Below, in pieces: positions 1-10,763 of a DNA stretch of 64,000 bases. The stretch lies in assembly GCF_001642475.1 (NCBI RefSeq), contig NW_019173959.1, positions 248,001-312,000 on the forward strand. The letters run 5' to 3'. Under the pieces are notes generated by a model. That model saw only the letters and a program-made list of their open reading frames with translations, made no database searches and was not told the DNA's origin. Source of the DNA: Fonsecaea monophora (lineage: Eukaryota > Ascomycota > Eurotiomycetes > Chaetothyriales > Herpotrichiellaceae). Within the stretch, counting starts at the first letter, position 1, and each line of letters opens with the position of its first letter. The position numbers were made by a program, and so were the translations under genes.

Positions 1-769
1 TCGGAAACGCATCTGTTTATGGCGCATCGCGAACGCTGGCTGCACTGGCTGATAACGGTCAAGCACCCAAAATATTTGGCTATATTGACCGAACAGGCAG
101 ACCGCTCGTGGCCATTCTCTTCTCGTCGGCACTCGGGGCTCTCTGTTATATTGTGGCGTTGTCGCCCTCGCAGCGTCAAGAAGCGTGGAACTGGATGTTT
201 GCGGTCAGCGGTCTCGCAAGCATCTTCACCTGGGGATCCATCTGTCTGTGTCACATCCGATTCCGCCAGGCCTGGAAATACCACGGTCACACTCTGGACG
301 AACTGCCTTACAAGTCTCAAGCGGGCGTGATTGGGTCATGGATTGGATTTCTGTTCAATTGCCTGGTGCTGATAGCCCAGTTCTGGACGGGATTTGCCCC
401 TGTGAGTTGTCCTTGTCGCCAACATGAATGCTGACGTACACGGCACCTGACTGTATCACTGATTCGTATCATCCGTTGAATTGTTCAAATAACAAGGCTG
501 ACTATATTTTGCCACCACAGATTGGTTACCGAGACATGTCATCATCTGAGAGGACCAAGATCTTCTTCGAAGGATATTTGGCGGCACCCATCGTCATAGT
601 CTTCTACATCGGATTCAAGATTTGGAAGAGAACCTCGATCCGCCAAATCAAGGACATCGATGTGGTCTCTGGCCGACGGGAGCTGGATCTGGAACACATT
701 CTAGCCGAAGAAAAAGCGATCCGAGCGACGTGGCCATGGTGGAAGAAAACGTGGAACACGTTTTGCTAG
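1..769 (+). CDS. Amino-acid permease, C-terminal part (partial at left edge)
   Basis: This is the 3' end of a plasma-membrane amino-acid permease of the fungal YAT/APC family, which imports amino acids by proton symport. The reading frame is open from base 3 and two exons are visible, <1..401 and 521..769, joined in phase 0 by an intron starting GTGAGT and ending CACAG. The first exon opens inside the conserved stretch NASVYGASRTL, followed by GQAPKIF and hydrophobic segments that form the last membrane helices. The C-terminal cytosolic tail has the WKRT and DVVSGRREL motifs and ends with a WPWWKKTW...FC terminus, typical of GAP1-like permeases. The N-terminal two thirds lie outside the window, so substrate range cannot be judged. 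Family assignment is secure. Confidence 0.93.
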
Positions 770-2557
770 GTAGGCGGGCTGAAAAGAGATGTGTTGAATG
801 AGTACGAGGCTCTGAGGAAAAGGATGCTACAAAAGACTAATTTGAAACCTGAGGCTGCAAAGTAGGAGATGCCAAGAGACGTGGACGAGCTCAGGGCGGA
901 TGTGATCACCATCGCAGGAGGGGGGCGAGTTTGAGGCCCGATCAGTTTTTGCCCTCAAGCATCGAAACATGGAAAACGTCCAAACGTCAGAAGGGGTGAA
1001 AACGTGGGTCTCTGATCCGCTTTGCAGCCCGAGGGAAGCGAATAGCAGATGGTACGAGTCAGCCCTTCGATCTTGGCCTGCAGCTGTAGGCGGCATCTGA
1101 TTGATAGAAATCCCCCGGGATGAAATAAGTATTGCGCATCAGCACTGCCAAGCCCATTACGTGCAACTAGGGGAGGCCTTGGTGGTGTCTGGTGCTTCCT
1201 TGTGGCGCCCCTGTGATGGCCTGCTGAGGGCGATGTTCGTAACCATGACTTATCTGCATCCGTGATGATCAGGCAATGTACGGAGTGCGACGGAGGGAGG
1301 ACAAGGAGGGAGCTGGGACGAGGGTATGTACCGAGTAGAAGAGGGCAAAAAAAGGTGATGATGAGAAGAGGTAGATGCGTGTTCCTCCTACTCGGTACTG
1401 GAGCAATGCAATTGATCGTTTGTGTGTGCCTCCTCATCCCATCTCTTCTTTTCTGCCTTTTTGGGGACCCATTCTCCTTGTTTGGCGTAGTGGTATGTAG
1501 TCTTTGTCGGCACGTGCCTGTCCTCGATAAAATAAACGAAGCAGCAAACTGCTTGAACTGCCAGGTGGAAGAGTGACTGGCGAAGTTGACGGGGGGGAGT
1601 CCTTGTGTCCCCTAATTACGGAGTTTCTCGAGTGCCAAGCAGCGATTCATTGGACGGAGGCCGTCATACCGACCACCAGGTAACGGGGATTGCCATTGGC
1701 CACTGAGGGGCGGCGCATCAGGGGGGCTGTTCCTGCTTGTTCGGTGCCAGGGGGACGCGCGGCGCAGTTGGTGTCGTCGTCAGCCTCCCAGAAGCAGCAG
1801 CCCGAATCCCCCAGAATTGGCCTTGGAAGCTCGACTTGTTCCCTTCGGGGGGCCAATCCAGGGCCTACCAAAGCTTGCCAGTGCTAGAGTTGCACTGAGT
1901 GGCTCCTTTGTTACTTGCCTGGGTCATTCTTGTCCACGTCGACCTTGCACGTCCGCTTGCGATCTCCTCCCCCGGGTGCCCACCGCTACCTCCAAAGCAC
2001 GCACACGCAAGTGCGACTCGTGAGTGCGTGTGTGGATTCTGGGTGTGTGGCTCGCATCTCGCTGCTCTCCCAAGTCCCTCTAAGGAATTGCTTGGGAAAG
2101 GCTCACGCAATCTTCGTCCACGTCCATGTCCACGTACCACTCTCAACTGCTGGAACTGACCTGACCACCACGCAATTCACACTCTCATACTCACTGTCGC
2201 CTCCTCCTCTATCTCTTCCACCACTACAATACATTGCACCTCGCCGTCTTGCCTTTTAGACCGTGTCAATATTTTTTCAATTCTCCTCCTCGCCCTGGTG
2301 TTACCCTTTCTGGGCTATACCTGAAACTCCAATTGCGTTTTCCCGACTGTGGCGAGGCAACTTGACTCGGGCTGTGCTCGGCGACTGCGCCAGTTTGTCA
2401 CCAACATTCTTCTCTGATCTGATCAGGTTGACGCTCACAATCCTCTCCTGCTGGGCTCCTAACTCTTCATTCCTGAGTCTCACACCTTCTCCTGCCTCAA
2501 GCCTTTTCACCTTGTCGTCGGCTCATAGACTGCAATCCATCGAGTTGCCCTGCAGCC
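770..2557. other. Intergenic spacer and PNG1 5' leader
   Basis: No coding region is supported here. Several open frames of 60-160 codons overlap on both strands but are low in complexity and unlike any family I know. A TACTCGGTAC decamer lies at 1389-1398 and a related partial copy near 1328. Bases from about 2160 to 2557 are pyrimidine-rich and probably form the promoter and 5' leader of the PNG1-type gene that follows. Confidence 0.6.
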
Positions 2558-3977
2558 ATGGCGGGGAACGCGCGGCCGCGCATCCTCGACGATGAGTTCG
2601 ACTTCAATGCCGCCGATCTCTCCAAACAATTCGAGCAGTTGCTACGCACGAGGAGGTTAAACGAACTTGAGGAACAAGCCAGGACTCCTCGTTCTGCTTC
2701 TCCCCATCTCGCACCTCCTGCCTCATCACACACCGCACACCCTCCGAACTCCGCACCACCGTCCATCGCTCCCAGTTCTCGCTCGTCGCAACACCAACCA
2801 CCCACATATACCTCGTTTCGCAGTTATCCTATCGTGCCGTCTCCTCCCCAAGATGGCCCGTCGCTCAAGTTCAGAAATCTCCTCCTGACCTTGTCCATGA
2901 CCCCCGTCAAGTATGAAAACCCCGGCCTTCTAGACGAGGCGTTAACCCACGTCCCAATTGATCGAATATACGCCGAGGCGGAAGAGGAGCATAACCTGCT
3001 GAAGGCCCTCGCTGCCTCCAAAGGTGACAATGTCAAACCAGAATGGGGTTACCAGGACTGTGTCATCAGGTCGCTTCTTAGGTACGTTTGGCTCAGACTT
3101 GGAGTGGTTGGCTGGATTCTAACTTGGGTCTTTTAGGTGGTTCAAGCGATCGTTTTTCACATTCGTAAACAATCCTGCCTGCACACGATGTCATGGTGCT
3201 ACAATAGCCCGAGGTCAGACGCCCACCACACCCGACGAAGTGGCCCGTGGAGCTACGAGAACCGAACTGTACCAGTGTACGAGTCCTGGGTGCCAGGCCT
3301 TTGAAAGGTTTCCGCGGTACTCAGAGGTCTGGACCTTGCTTGAGACTCGACGCGGACGGGCTGGAGAGTTCGCCAATTGTTTCAGCATGTTGTGTCGTGC
3401 TGCGGGAGCTCGAGTACGATGGGTGTGGAACAGTGAAGACCACGTCTGGACCGAGGTGTATAGCGAGCATCAACGGAGGTGGATCCATGTTGACCCTTGT
3501 GAGGAGATGTGGGATAACCCTAGGGTATATACTGAAGGTGAGCTCCCCATTGCCCAACTTGTCCAGACGTTTTGTTCTAACGCAGTCACTCTAGGCTGGA
3601 ATCGCAAGATTGCCTACTGTATCGCCTTCTCCAATGATGGAGCCACCGATGTCACCCGTCGATATGTGCGCAATTCCCGTTACCACCTTCCTCGAACTCG
3701 CTGCTCCGAAGAGGTATTGCTTTGGATCATGCACGAGATCCGCAAAATTCGACGGGAAAACATGGACAAGCACGTTAGGAACCAGTTGATGCGCGAGGAC
3801 GAGAGAGAGGAGCGGGAGCTTCGCAGTTATGTGGCCCAATCCTTGGCCAGCGACATGATCAACTCAATACCCGGCCATGTCAACGGCGAACGACCCGACG
3901 AAGTGAAGCATCCGGTCGACAGACCACAAGAGGTCCAATGGTCTCAGCAACAGATGGACCAGTCAGGCCAACGGTAG
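2558..3977 (+). CDS. png1: PNG1-type transglutaminase-fold protein, predicted catalytically inactive
   Basis: Three exons, 2558..3081, 3137..3537 and 3595..3977, give 435 aa. The second intron is a multiple of three and carries no stop, so it could be missed by simple reading. The protein is the filamentous-fungal form of cytosolic peptide:N-glycanase, which in yeast and animals removes N-glycans from misfolded glycoproteins during ER-associated degradation. Two CxxC-type zinc pairs (NPACTRC and YQCTSPGC) precede the core. The triad His (EDHVWTEVY, near residue 277) and Asp (WIHVDPCE, near 294) are kept. The catalytic Cys of the usual GRCGEW motif is Ala here (RRGRAGEF, near residue 250), so deglycosylation is unlikely. 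The same loss is known in Neurospora PNG1. The first ATG after a pyrimidine-rich leader was taken as start; the N-terminal 100 residues are proline- and serine-rich. Confidence 0.93.
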
Positions 3978-4659
3978 CACCTGGAGAATTTGAGGCTACT
4001 TGAAAGGGCACGTCGACATTCCGATGCCCTCTTCCAATTTCCTTTGTCATTCCTATGGCACGATAACGTCGTTATGCTTGATCTAATGATACCATTTTTA
4101 CACTATCCGGGGGATACTAACAGTCTCAATATGCATGCACGGTTTCGAGGCGCTGGGAAAGTCAATACTGCATTTACGTGGACGGAAAACGATGACCGAG
4201 GGGGAGGCTTTCGACATTTTCAGGTGTCAGTGTTGGACGGGAATGTACTTTGTTACAGGCAAGAGGCATTGCGCTTTTATAGTGTGACTGGGTTCGATGG
4301 TGTCACGTGCTACATGAGCAAGAGTTATGGCAGCATATGCGTGTTTGAGAGGAATTGCATCGCAGGGTCGAGTGTGTTGTTTGAGGAACATTGATGACCA
4401 CAAGCTTGGAAAAGATGTTCAGCAGTTGTTTTGAGCAAGAAGCTACCAGGCGTACGAGTCCAGCGAAATCAGAGTGTCGTTCTACATGTCTAATTGTCAT
4501 GTGTACGAGGTAGAGATAGACTCAATCAGGAATGTACTCCATTTCCAAGTCGAAAGATGTTCTACTGCTCTATCCTTTTACTGTGATATGATGCTGGGAT
4601 TGTATTTGGTAGGAGGATGCACAACAAGCCTTCAGGCCTAATGGCCCCGATCCTCGCGA

Positions 4660-4690
4660 CAGAGGAGGAGGAGGAGTAGTAGTAGTAGCT
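4660..4690. repeat. GAG/TAG trinucleotide microsatellite
   Basis: A run of GAG units passes directly into a run of TAG units. It lies in non-coding sequence downstream of the PNG1-type gene. Confidence 0.85.
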
Positions 4691-6149
4691 CGTACGTGTT
4701 TGCAGACTCCACAGTTAATACCTACTGTACCATGTGTACTCAGTACCTCGTAGGTACCCACCAATGAAGCTTCGGATAAAGGCGTCGTAATCCCCAACAC
4801 TAGCCAGCCAGCCAGTGGTGGCGGCAGAACTCCGAGGCGCGGTGGGTTTTCTTGTGCCAGCAAACTATGTAGGTACCTACCTGTCTGGGGAATTTTTCTT
4901 GCCCTAGGTAGTCAATCGGCGATGGGAAGAGGTCCGTTTGGCTAGCTGGCTAGCTACGAGCGAGATGGTGCTTGGACGCTACGAGCTAGGAGTTAGTAGC
5001 TAGGAGCTGGGGGCAAACGGGACTTGTGATACGGAGAAGGGTCTCGATTGGGGGTTGGATACATGGATGTCTGGTATTTGCTGTGTAGCTGCCTATCTGG
5101 GTACCAACGTAAGCATAGCACAGCGCAGTGCGGTGGAATAATTGTGGTGATAGGGAGGTAAAGAGAGTGCATTTTCTCAGGAGAATACTGTTGGAGGCAC
5201 GGTAGGTAGGAGGACGACGACGACGACGCATATACAATATAGTCGCCAACGAATGTTTCCCGGTCCGTGGACTTGTACCTCTTCCCTCGTACCTATACTC
5301 ATACCTATTGCCCATACCTGTACTTGTATTGTATGTACCGAGTACGTAGGTACCTAGGCACAGAAGGCACGATGCGGGCTTTTGAAAGCCTCCGAGCGAG
5401 TTCTCTCGTGGGGGTGTGATGTGAAATCGACTACTTGTACTATTCGGTATGACTCGTGCTTTTCTGTCCTCGAGGTCGTAGCTTGGTGGGATCGGACATT
5501 GCATGCTGTCAATCAAGCGAGCGAGCCAGTCTGCCAGTAGTGAGTCTACGGTATTATGTCGGGAGGTACAGTACTGGTGGTGCGAGGTAGTGAAGTGGTG
5601 AGGTTGTGAGGTACCAAAGCAAGGATATGAAACCGTAGCTTGCTTGCGAGGCTAATGGTTGGATGCAGCTATACAGCTCGACTGGTGTCCTCGCAGAGAT
5701 GTGGCGCGGTACAGAGAAAGAAGGGGGGAGGAAGAGTAAGAGCCAGGGCCAGCCTTGGGCATGGATTGAAGGATTGACGGGAAGGATGACCATAGCGTAG
5801 AGGGGAGGAATAGAATAGTACGGAGGCACGCGATAGGTACCGAGTACAAGTAGGATAAAATAGAATGTTAATATACATAATATTAGGCCCAGCTCCCACC
5901 CTGCACAGCCTCGCCGCCGATCGCCGCCGCCGAACCCGCACACGTACATCCCGCACAGTCTTCCTCAATAAACAGAGTAGCAGCGGGGGACAGACACCAT
6001 ATTTAGACGGGGGTTTTCTTCTATCTTTATCTGGCTGGCCGTTTCAGATATGTCCCCTTTGTCCAGGGTGCCAGGCTCTTTGGGTGAAACGACCCCGTCC
6101 TTCCGTACCCTCCGTACGCTCGAGCCCTCGTGGCTTTCTTTATATTCGT

Positions 6150-6177
6150 TGTACTTTGTACTTTGTACTTTGTACTT
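6150..6177. repeat. GTACTTT tandem repeat
   Basis: Four consecutive units of a 7-base repeat in the spacer downstream of UTP4. Confidence 0.9.
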
Positions 6178-6251
6178 GTTTCTACTGTGCAGTAGGTACC
6201 AGGGACTCGGTAGGCAAGGAAGAAGGACTCGGTCAGAAAGAAGTCTGTAAG

Positions 6252-6285
6252 CATGGATGTATGGATGTATGGATGTATAGATGTA
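6252..6285. repeat. ATGGATGT-type 8-base tandem repeat
   Basis: About four units of an 8-base repeat, the last one degenerate, followed at once by a GTACCGAGTAC copy. Confidence 0.85.
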
Positions 6286-6545
6286 CCAAGTACCGAGTAC
6301 CTAAAGAGTATAGTACACTCAACAGGGGGAGGAACATCTTCCTGCTTCTACTCTTTTCCTCTGTCTTGATTGTGATCAGATTGACTATCCAAGTATGTCC
6401 GACACTCGTGTTGTTCGATCTATGTATACACCAACGCATACAGATAAGATCGTGCTGGATACTGAGATGGACATGGATGGATGGAGGGAGCATGGATTGC
6501 TAGTTGTGTGACAACAGCCTAGCTATCTGGAACGGACTATCAGTG

Positions 6546-9500
6546 TCATACTTCCCACTCCTGCCCGCCGTCGAAGCGAGGGCCTAGCTCAACATCATAC
6601 ATGGGCCGTTCGACGATGACGACCTCGATGTTGTCGCCGGTGCTGGTGCTGGTGCTGGTATTATTGCGCACATCCTCTGCCTTGGTTCCTTCTGTTGTGG
6701 CCAATTCGATCGCATCACCGTCGCCGGTCGACTGTGAGGGCGCCGCAGGACCAATAACCTCTATCCCCAGGATTGCATGATACTCGAACGTGTACCAGTA
6801 CATCCGAGGTGCCCTCTGCTTGGACACTGATCCTGTGGCCTGCTCATCCGTGGCCGCGTCCTCTACCGCCCCAGGTATCGCACCTTCACCTCGTCTCATC
6901 AGGGCGAGAGCGTCGTCTTCCCTTTCATCCTCATCCAGCTCATTGTCCAGGTCCATCTCATCTCCGACGTTATCATTATCGAGGTCAACCACTTCCGCAT
7001 CGTCACCCGACGCGGCCTTGAACTTGCGCACTTCGGGTCCAATTCCCCCCTCGCGCTCAGAGAGCCGGATGTCGTCTCCAGCTCCCGTGTTGCGTTTGCG
7101 TTTCCTGCTTCTTTTGTCGCCTTCTCGTTCTCGCTGTCCGTTGCCAGCAGCCTGGAGCAGCTGTTGTCCTTTTTCATTGGCATGGCTTCGTTTGATGATT
7201 GGCTCTACCACTTCATATCGACCCAATCGTCCAATCTTCTCCACGTCGCCTGCCCCAACTCCACCTGTTGCTCCATTTGGGTGGTCTCTCAGTAGGTCCC
7301 TGGACACATCAAACATGAATATCCAGGTCGACCCATATAGCCACAGCCTTTCCCCTCTTCTCGCTCTATCGTTGCAATCCCAGAAGCACCCTATGACCCG
7401 GTCTTTGATTTTGGTGAAGTCGTGTGGCAGAAACTTCGAGGGATTCCGTCGCGACCAGTCGCTTAGCTTGGCAGTGAAAATATCAAACTCCACGATTTGG
7501 TGCTTTGAACTGATGGCAATGAGTTTTGTGTTGGTTTCGTCAGGAAGTTCATGGCTGACAGGGTGTGGGTTGTGGCGGGTCGCGTGTAGACCGCGATTGT
7601 CATGCGTGCTTGAGCTTGCGGGCTTAGCCATAGTATTTGAAGGTCGAAATGTCAGCACAAGGATGGAGGAGTCAAGTTGTGGCAGGCTGGAACCAGACGG
7701 ATTGCGGATCCATTTCTGCCCGTGGATGATAGGGGAACTTGAGTCGTCATCTTCGTCGTCTGATGTTGTAGAGGAGTTGGAGGACCCAGCCGAGTCGCTA
7801 GATGATTCTGTTGCCGCATCGTCAATGAATAGGGCATCTTCGTGACCTTCAAGCACCCAGACGTCGATAGCACCTGATAGGTCTCCTACAGCGAGCACGC
7901 GGCTGTCACTGGAGAATGCGACTTGTTTGATGGTTTGAAGATAATTCCCCAGTGCCGTCTGTGTTGTCTTTCGGGCTTGCCGGTAGAGCTTCACGATTTT
8001 GTCGTGGACGGTGGGCTGCCCTTTTGGATCGTCGGAAGGAATGATCTTCACCATAACCACAGCGTTATCTTTTCGGACACAGTACAACCACTTGCCATCA
8101 GGCGAGAAGCCTATTCTCCGAGCCCCTAAGCGGGCGATGGAAGACGGTAGTTCAATTCGTCGGGTTCGCAGGCATGGTCTGCCTGAGACTTGGGTCTTTC
8201 GCAATTGAAACATCTTGACGCTGTTGATGGTAACGGCAGCGACCAGTCGTCCATCTCGAGATATCTGCGCATCTTGGATGCTCTCGTCATCCTGTACGAC
8301 AAGCTTTGTGAGTGTGTCATAACATGATTCCATGGCTCCGTCAGAGCCTGCATCAGCCATTGGTAGAGTTGCGAACTTTCGCACATGATATACCACAATC
8401 TCGCGATCCCACCAGGAAATGAACATTCTTGAAGTGTTGGACGCTGAAATCTGTGATCGCTGAGGGAGGTGGGGAAGAGAGCGATGATACTCGGTCTGTG
8501 AACGGCGTATTGGCACCACAACAGGCCGGGCATCGATGCCTCCTGACACCAGAATGCTCAACTCTTTACTCTCAAAGGTGGCTGCGCATTTGACATCGTG
8601 CTGATGGAAACGTTTGTGTGATACCTCGGCCCACCTCGACTTCTGACTTCCTGGGTGAAGAGGGACCAACTTGTAGGTCACAGTCCTCCGATCGACACCA
8701 ACTGAAAAAATCATGTCCCCAGAGGCGCTCGTAGCAATGTCGAGTATATCGGCTTTGTGGCTCTTTAGCCGTTGCACCAGAGAGTAGTTTTTAGAATCCC
8801 ATATTTTCAATTCACCGGACGAGTCGCCAGAGACGATGCTCCCATCAGGGAGGCATTTGACAGTCCACACCACCGAGTTGTTGCCTTCGGTTGGCTTTCC
8901 CAGGCTCATATTCCTCATGATTCTTCTGCTCGTGATGTCGATGACACGGATCGTGCTGTCTTCATAACCTGCCACCACAGTGTTACGGTCGCGCCACACC
9001 AGACTCAGGACTTTAGGTTTCTTGACCGGAGGTTGTGCTAGAGGTCGGAGGTAGCGCAGGTCGTCGTCTTCGGTAGAGAAGAGAATGATTGTCCCATCTG
9101 AACACCCAGCTGCGAGCAACTGTGCACCTGCGCCGCCTTGGAGGTCATCCGGGCTTGTAGCACCTTCAAGCTGAGGTTGTGCTGCAAAGCACCAAATATC
9201 TCCAAAATTTCCTTCCGCTTTGCTTCTGGGAGCACCTGTATTGAGATCCCATTCCGTCACCGAGGTCGACCCGCCGGTACTAAAAAGCCGTAGAGGGCCC
9301 CGTGAAGTCTTCGGCGCGCCAGAATTGTGCAGCTCATCCAATACTGGCTCCTGGGTCCACACAAGCTGTTCGATCGTGGTGTCTTTTCTACCTCTTAGAA
9401 TTGTTTCCTGTACCCAGAGACCGTCTTTGGGGTTCCATATTTCAACGTCGCCGTTGTTTCGACCTAGGGCTAGACGCAAATCGGTAGGCGCTTTTTGCTT

Positions 9501-9581
9501 GGGGTTGGGGGGATGAGAAAATGCGAGAGCGTTGATCGGCTGTGGAGGATACTGCACAAAGCGGCACCGGTGGATATCCAT
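6546..9581 (-). CDS. utp4: U3 snoRNP protein Utp4 (WD40, cirhin family)
   Basis: A single uninterrupted frame of 1011 aa. Utp4 is part of the t-UTP/UtpA subcomplex of the small-subunit processome in the nucleolus, needed for 35S pre-rRNA transcription and early 18S processing. The N-terminus MDIHRCRFVQYPP followed by INALAFSH is diagnostic of the Utp4/cirhin family. WD-type blades run from residue 15 to about 720, for example around residues 240-290 (SGDSSGELKIWDS), forming two beta-propellers. A long acidic, low-complexity stretch near residues 860-915 is a fungal-type insertion. The start ATG agrees with the family N-terminus. It converges with PNG1 across the repeat-rich spacer and diverges from the transcription-factor gene to its right. 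Confidence 0.96.
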   Translation of the reverse strand: MDIHRCRFVQYPPQPINALAFSHPPNPKQKAPTDLRLALGRNNGDVEIWNPKDGLWVQETILRGRKDTTIEQLVWTQEPVLDELHNSGAPKTSRGPLRLFSTGGSTSVTEWDLNTGAPRSKAEGNFGDIWCFAAQPQLEGATSPDDLQGGAGAQLLAAGCSDGTIILFSTEDDDLRYLRPLAQPPVKKPKVLSLVWRDRNTVVAGYEDSTIRVIDITSRRIMRNMSLGKPTEGNNSVVWTVKCLPDGSIVSGDSSGELKIWDSKNYSLVQRLKSHKADILDIATSASGDMIFSVGVDRRTVTYKLVPLHPGSQKSRWAEVSHKRFHQHDVKCAATFESKELSILVSGGIDARPVVVPIRRSQTEYHRSLPHLPQRSQISASNTSRMFISWWDREIVVYHVRKFATLPMADAGSDGAMESCYDTLTKLVVQDDESIQDAQISRDGRLVAAVTINSVKMFQLRKTQVSGRPCLRTRRIELPSSIARLGARRIGFSPDGKWLYCVRKDNAVVMVKIIPSDDPKGQPTVHDKIVKLYRQARKTTQTALGNYLQTIKQVAFSSDSRVLAVGDLSGAIDVWVLEGHEDALFIDDAATESSSDSAGSSNSSTTSDDEDDDSSSPIIHGQKWIRNPSGSSLPQLDSSILVLTFRPSNTMAKPASSSTHDNRGLHATRHNPHPVSHELPDETNTKLIAISSKHQIVEFDIFTAKLSDWSRRNPSKFLPHDFTKIKDRVIGCFWDCNDRARRGERLWLYGSTWIFMFDVSRDLLRDHPNGATGGVGAGDVEKIGRLGRYEVVEPIIKRSHANEKGQQLLQAAGNGQREREGDKRSRKRKRNTGAGDDIRLSEREGGIGPEVRKFKAASGDDAEVVDLDNDNVGDEMDLDNELDEDEREDDALALMRRGEGAIPGAVEDAATDEQATGSVSKQRAPRMYWYTFEYHAILGIEVIGPAAPSQSTGDGDAIELATTEGTKAEDVRNNTSTSTSTGDNIEVVIVERPMYDVELGPRFDGGQEWEV

Positions 9582-10763
9582 TATTTGGGGGAGTGTTGGT
9601 GTCGCAGAATCTATGTCATCTCGTTATTCTGCATTGTCAGTTGAAAGACATTGATCGTTTGCTGTGTGAAGTGCGACGCTCAATAGACATTGAGGGCGCG
9701 AATGCCTCGACATTGAAAAAAAAAAAAAGTTCGCAGTCGGTGTTAACAGGCACCGACCAGCCTTATCGATAAGACCCTTGGCCCCCTCGCGGTCCGCAGT
9801 CCGCACCATCCAGAACCTGTAACCTCCCATGAAATCTTTCTCCCCTTCAGCTTGCCCTATTGCTCTGATACCTTGATATACTCATACTACCGAGGAACAG
9901 TCGTTTGCCGGACCATTGCACCTGTCTCTCGAATTATATCAGATCACGGCGACTTGAAGAACATATACCTGATTCCTCAATTCTTGACCTGAACCAAGAG
10001 ATGATGATCAGCGGTTCTTAAGCCTTTGCAGCCCTGTCAAGATCTTCGCCAGTCGACAGGCACAAGGACAAGTCGTTTGGGCATCTAGCAGCGCTCTGTC
10101 TGCGAGACCACTTGGGCTCATTGTTGGCAGAGAGTGGCGGGCAACTAAAACAAGATAACGATGCCGAGGCTGCGGACGCACCATTGCGCTCTCACCTGAG
10201 TTTCTCAGAACCTTGATTCGATTATAGTGGATCGAACTGCTCCCGCATGTGTCGCAAGTGTCGGTATCGTCGGCCGCTACACTATATGACTGGGATGAAC
10301 TTGTATGTGTAAAGGATCATCAGCCTTTGGCGACAATTACCACTCTTGCCACCGGAGACTCGATACAGATGTGTCGCAGTGTCAACGTGGACCCTCGACC
10401 GCCGCTCTCGTCGTTCCCACGAAATCCGGATTTTCAATCTGCTCTAGACCTGCTAGATCGACTGCGCCTCGCTTGCTAATAGAGTTATCTCTTCCGACTT
10501 ACCGCCCCTACGAATCTTTCGCACTCTTGCGACCAGGAGTTTGGAGTTGGTTCGACTGCTGGTCATCAATCCGAAAGCCTCAGGATTACCCCGAAACGGC
10601 CTTCATCTGTCCTCCGATTAAACCACCACAATATTCGGGTTGCTGTTTCTGGACTGAGAGTGCCGGTTGACCTCCTTGCACCAATCCGTGGGGCGAAAAG
10701 CGCTCACTTCGAGATATTAGGCCCCTATCAGAATGAACATTGACAAATAGCATCAGCCGCGCC
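9582..10763. promoter_or_regulatory. Divergent promoter region between utp4 and a transcription-factor gene
   Basis: About 1.2 kb separates the two divergent starts. A homopolymer A tract lies at about 9714-9728, 130 bases upstream of the UTP4 start codon. Short open frames near 10249-10670 lack an ATG or any family signature and are more likely 5' leader of the gene to the right. No specific binding site could be assigned. Confidence 0.5.

Larger units (their letters stand above)
5335..6300. repeat. Dispersed GTACCGAGTAC motif, three perfect copies
   Basis: The 11-mer occurs at 5335-5345, 5837-5847 and 6290-6300. Each has GTAC at both ends, making a near-palindrome. Related forms occur at about 1328, at 1389 (opposite strand) and near 63430. 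All copies I found are intergenic. Function unknown; it may be a protein-binding site or simply a favoured low-complexity word of this genome. Confidence 0.75.
3978..6545. other. Repeat-rich spacer between PNG1 and UTP4 (convergent 3' ends)
   Basis: No gene is supported. The stretch between these converging genes is crowded with short repeats: GAG/TAG trinucleotide runs near 4660-4690, the perfect palindrome GTAGGTACCTAC at 4869-4880, three perfect copies of GTACCGAGTAC (5335, 5837, 6290), a four-fold GTACTTT array at 6150-6177 and an ATGGATGT-type array at 6252-6285. Open frames seen here use these repeats and look non-coding. Confidence 0.7.

Noticed and set aside
955..1437. 160-codon minus-strand frame
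   Set aside because: Pro/Ser/Arg-rich low complexity, no family signature, overlaps other equally long frames; probably non-coding.
3990..4394. 134-codon plus-strand frame after PNG1
   Set aside because: No ATG at its start, no family signature and lies in the expected 3' untranslated region.
5865..6503. 212-codon plus-strand frame in the repeat-rich spacer
   Set aside because: It runs through tandem repeats and has Cys/Arg-rich composition typical of translated non-coding DNA.
6790..7845. 351-codon frame antisense to UTP4
   Set aside because: Shadow of the acidic and conserved UTP4 coding sequence; Ser-rich without domain features.
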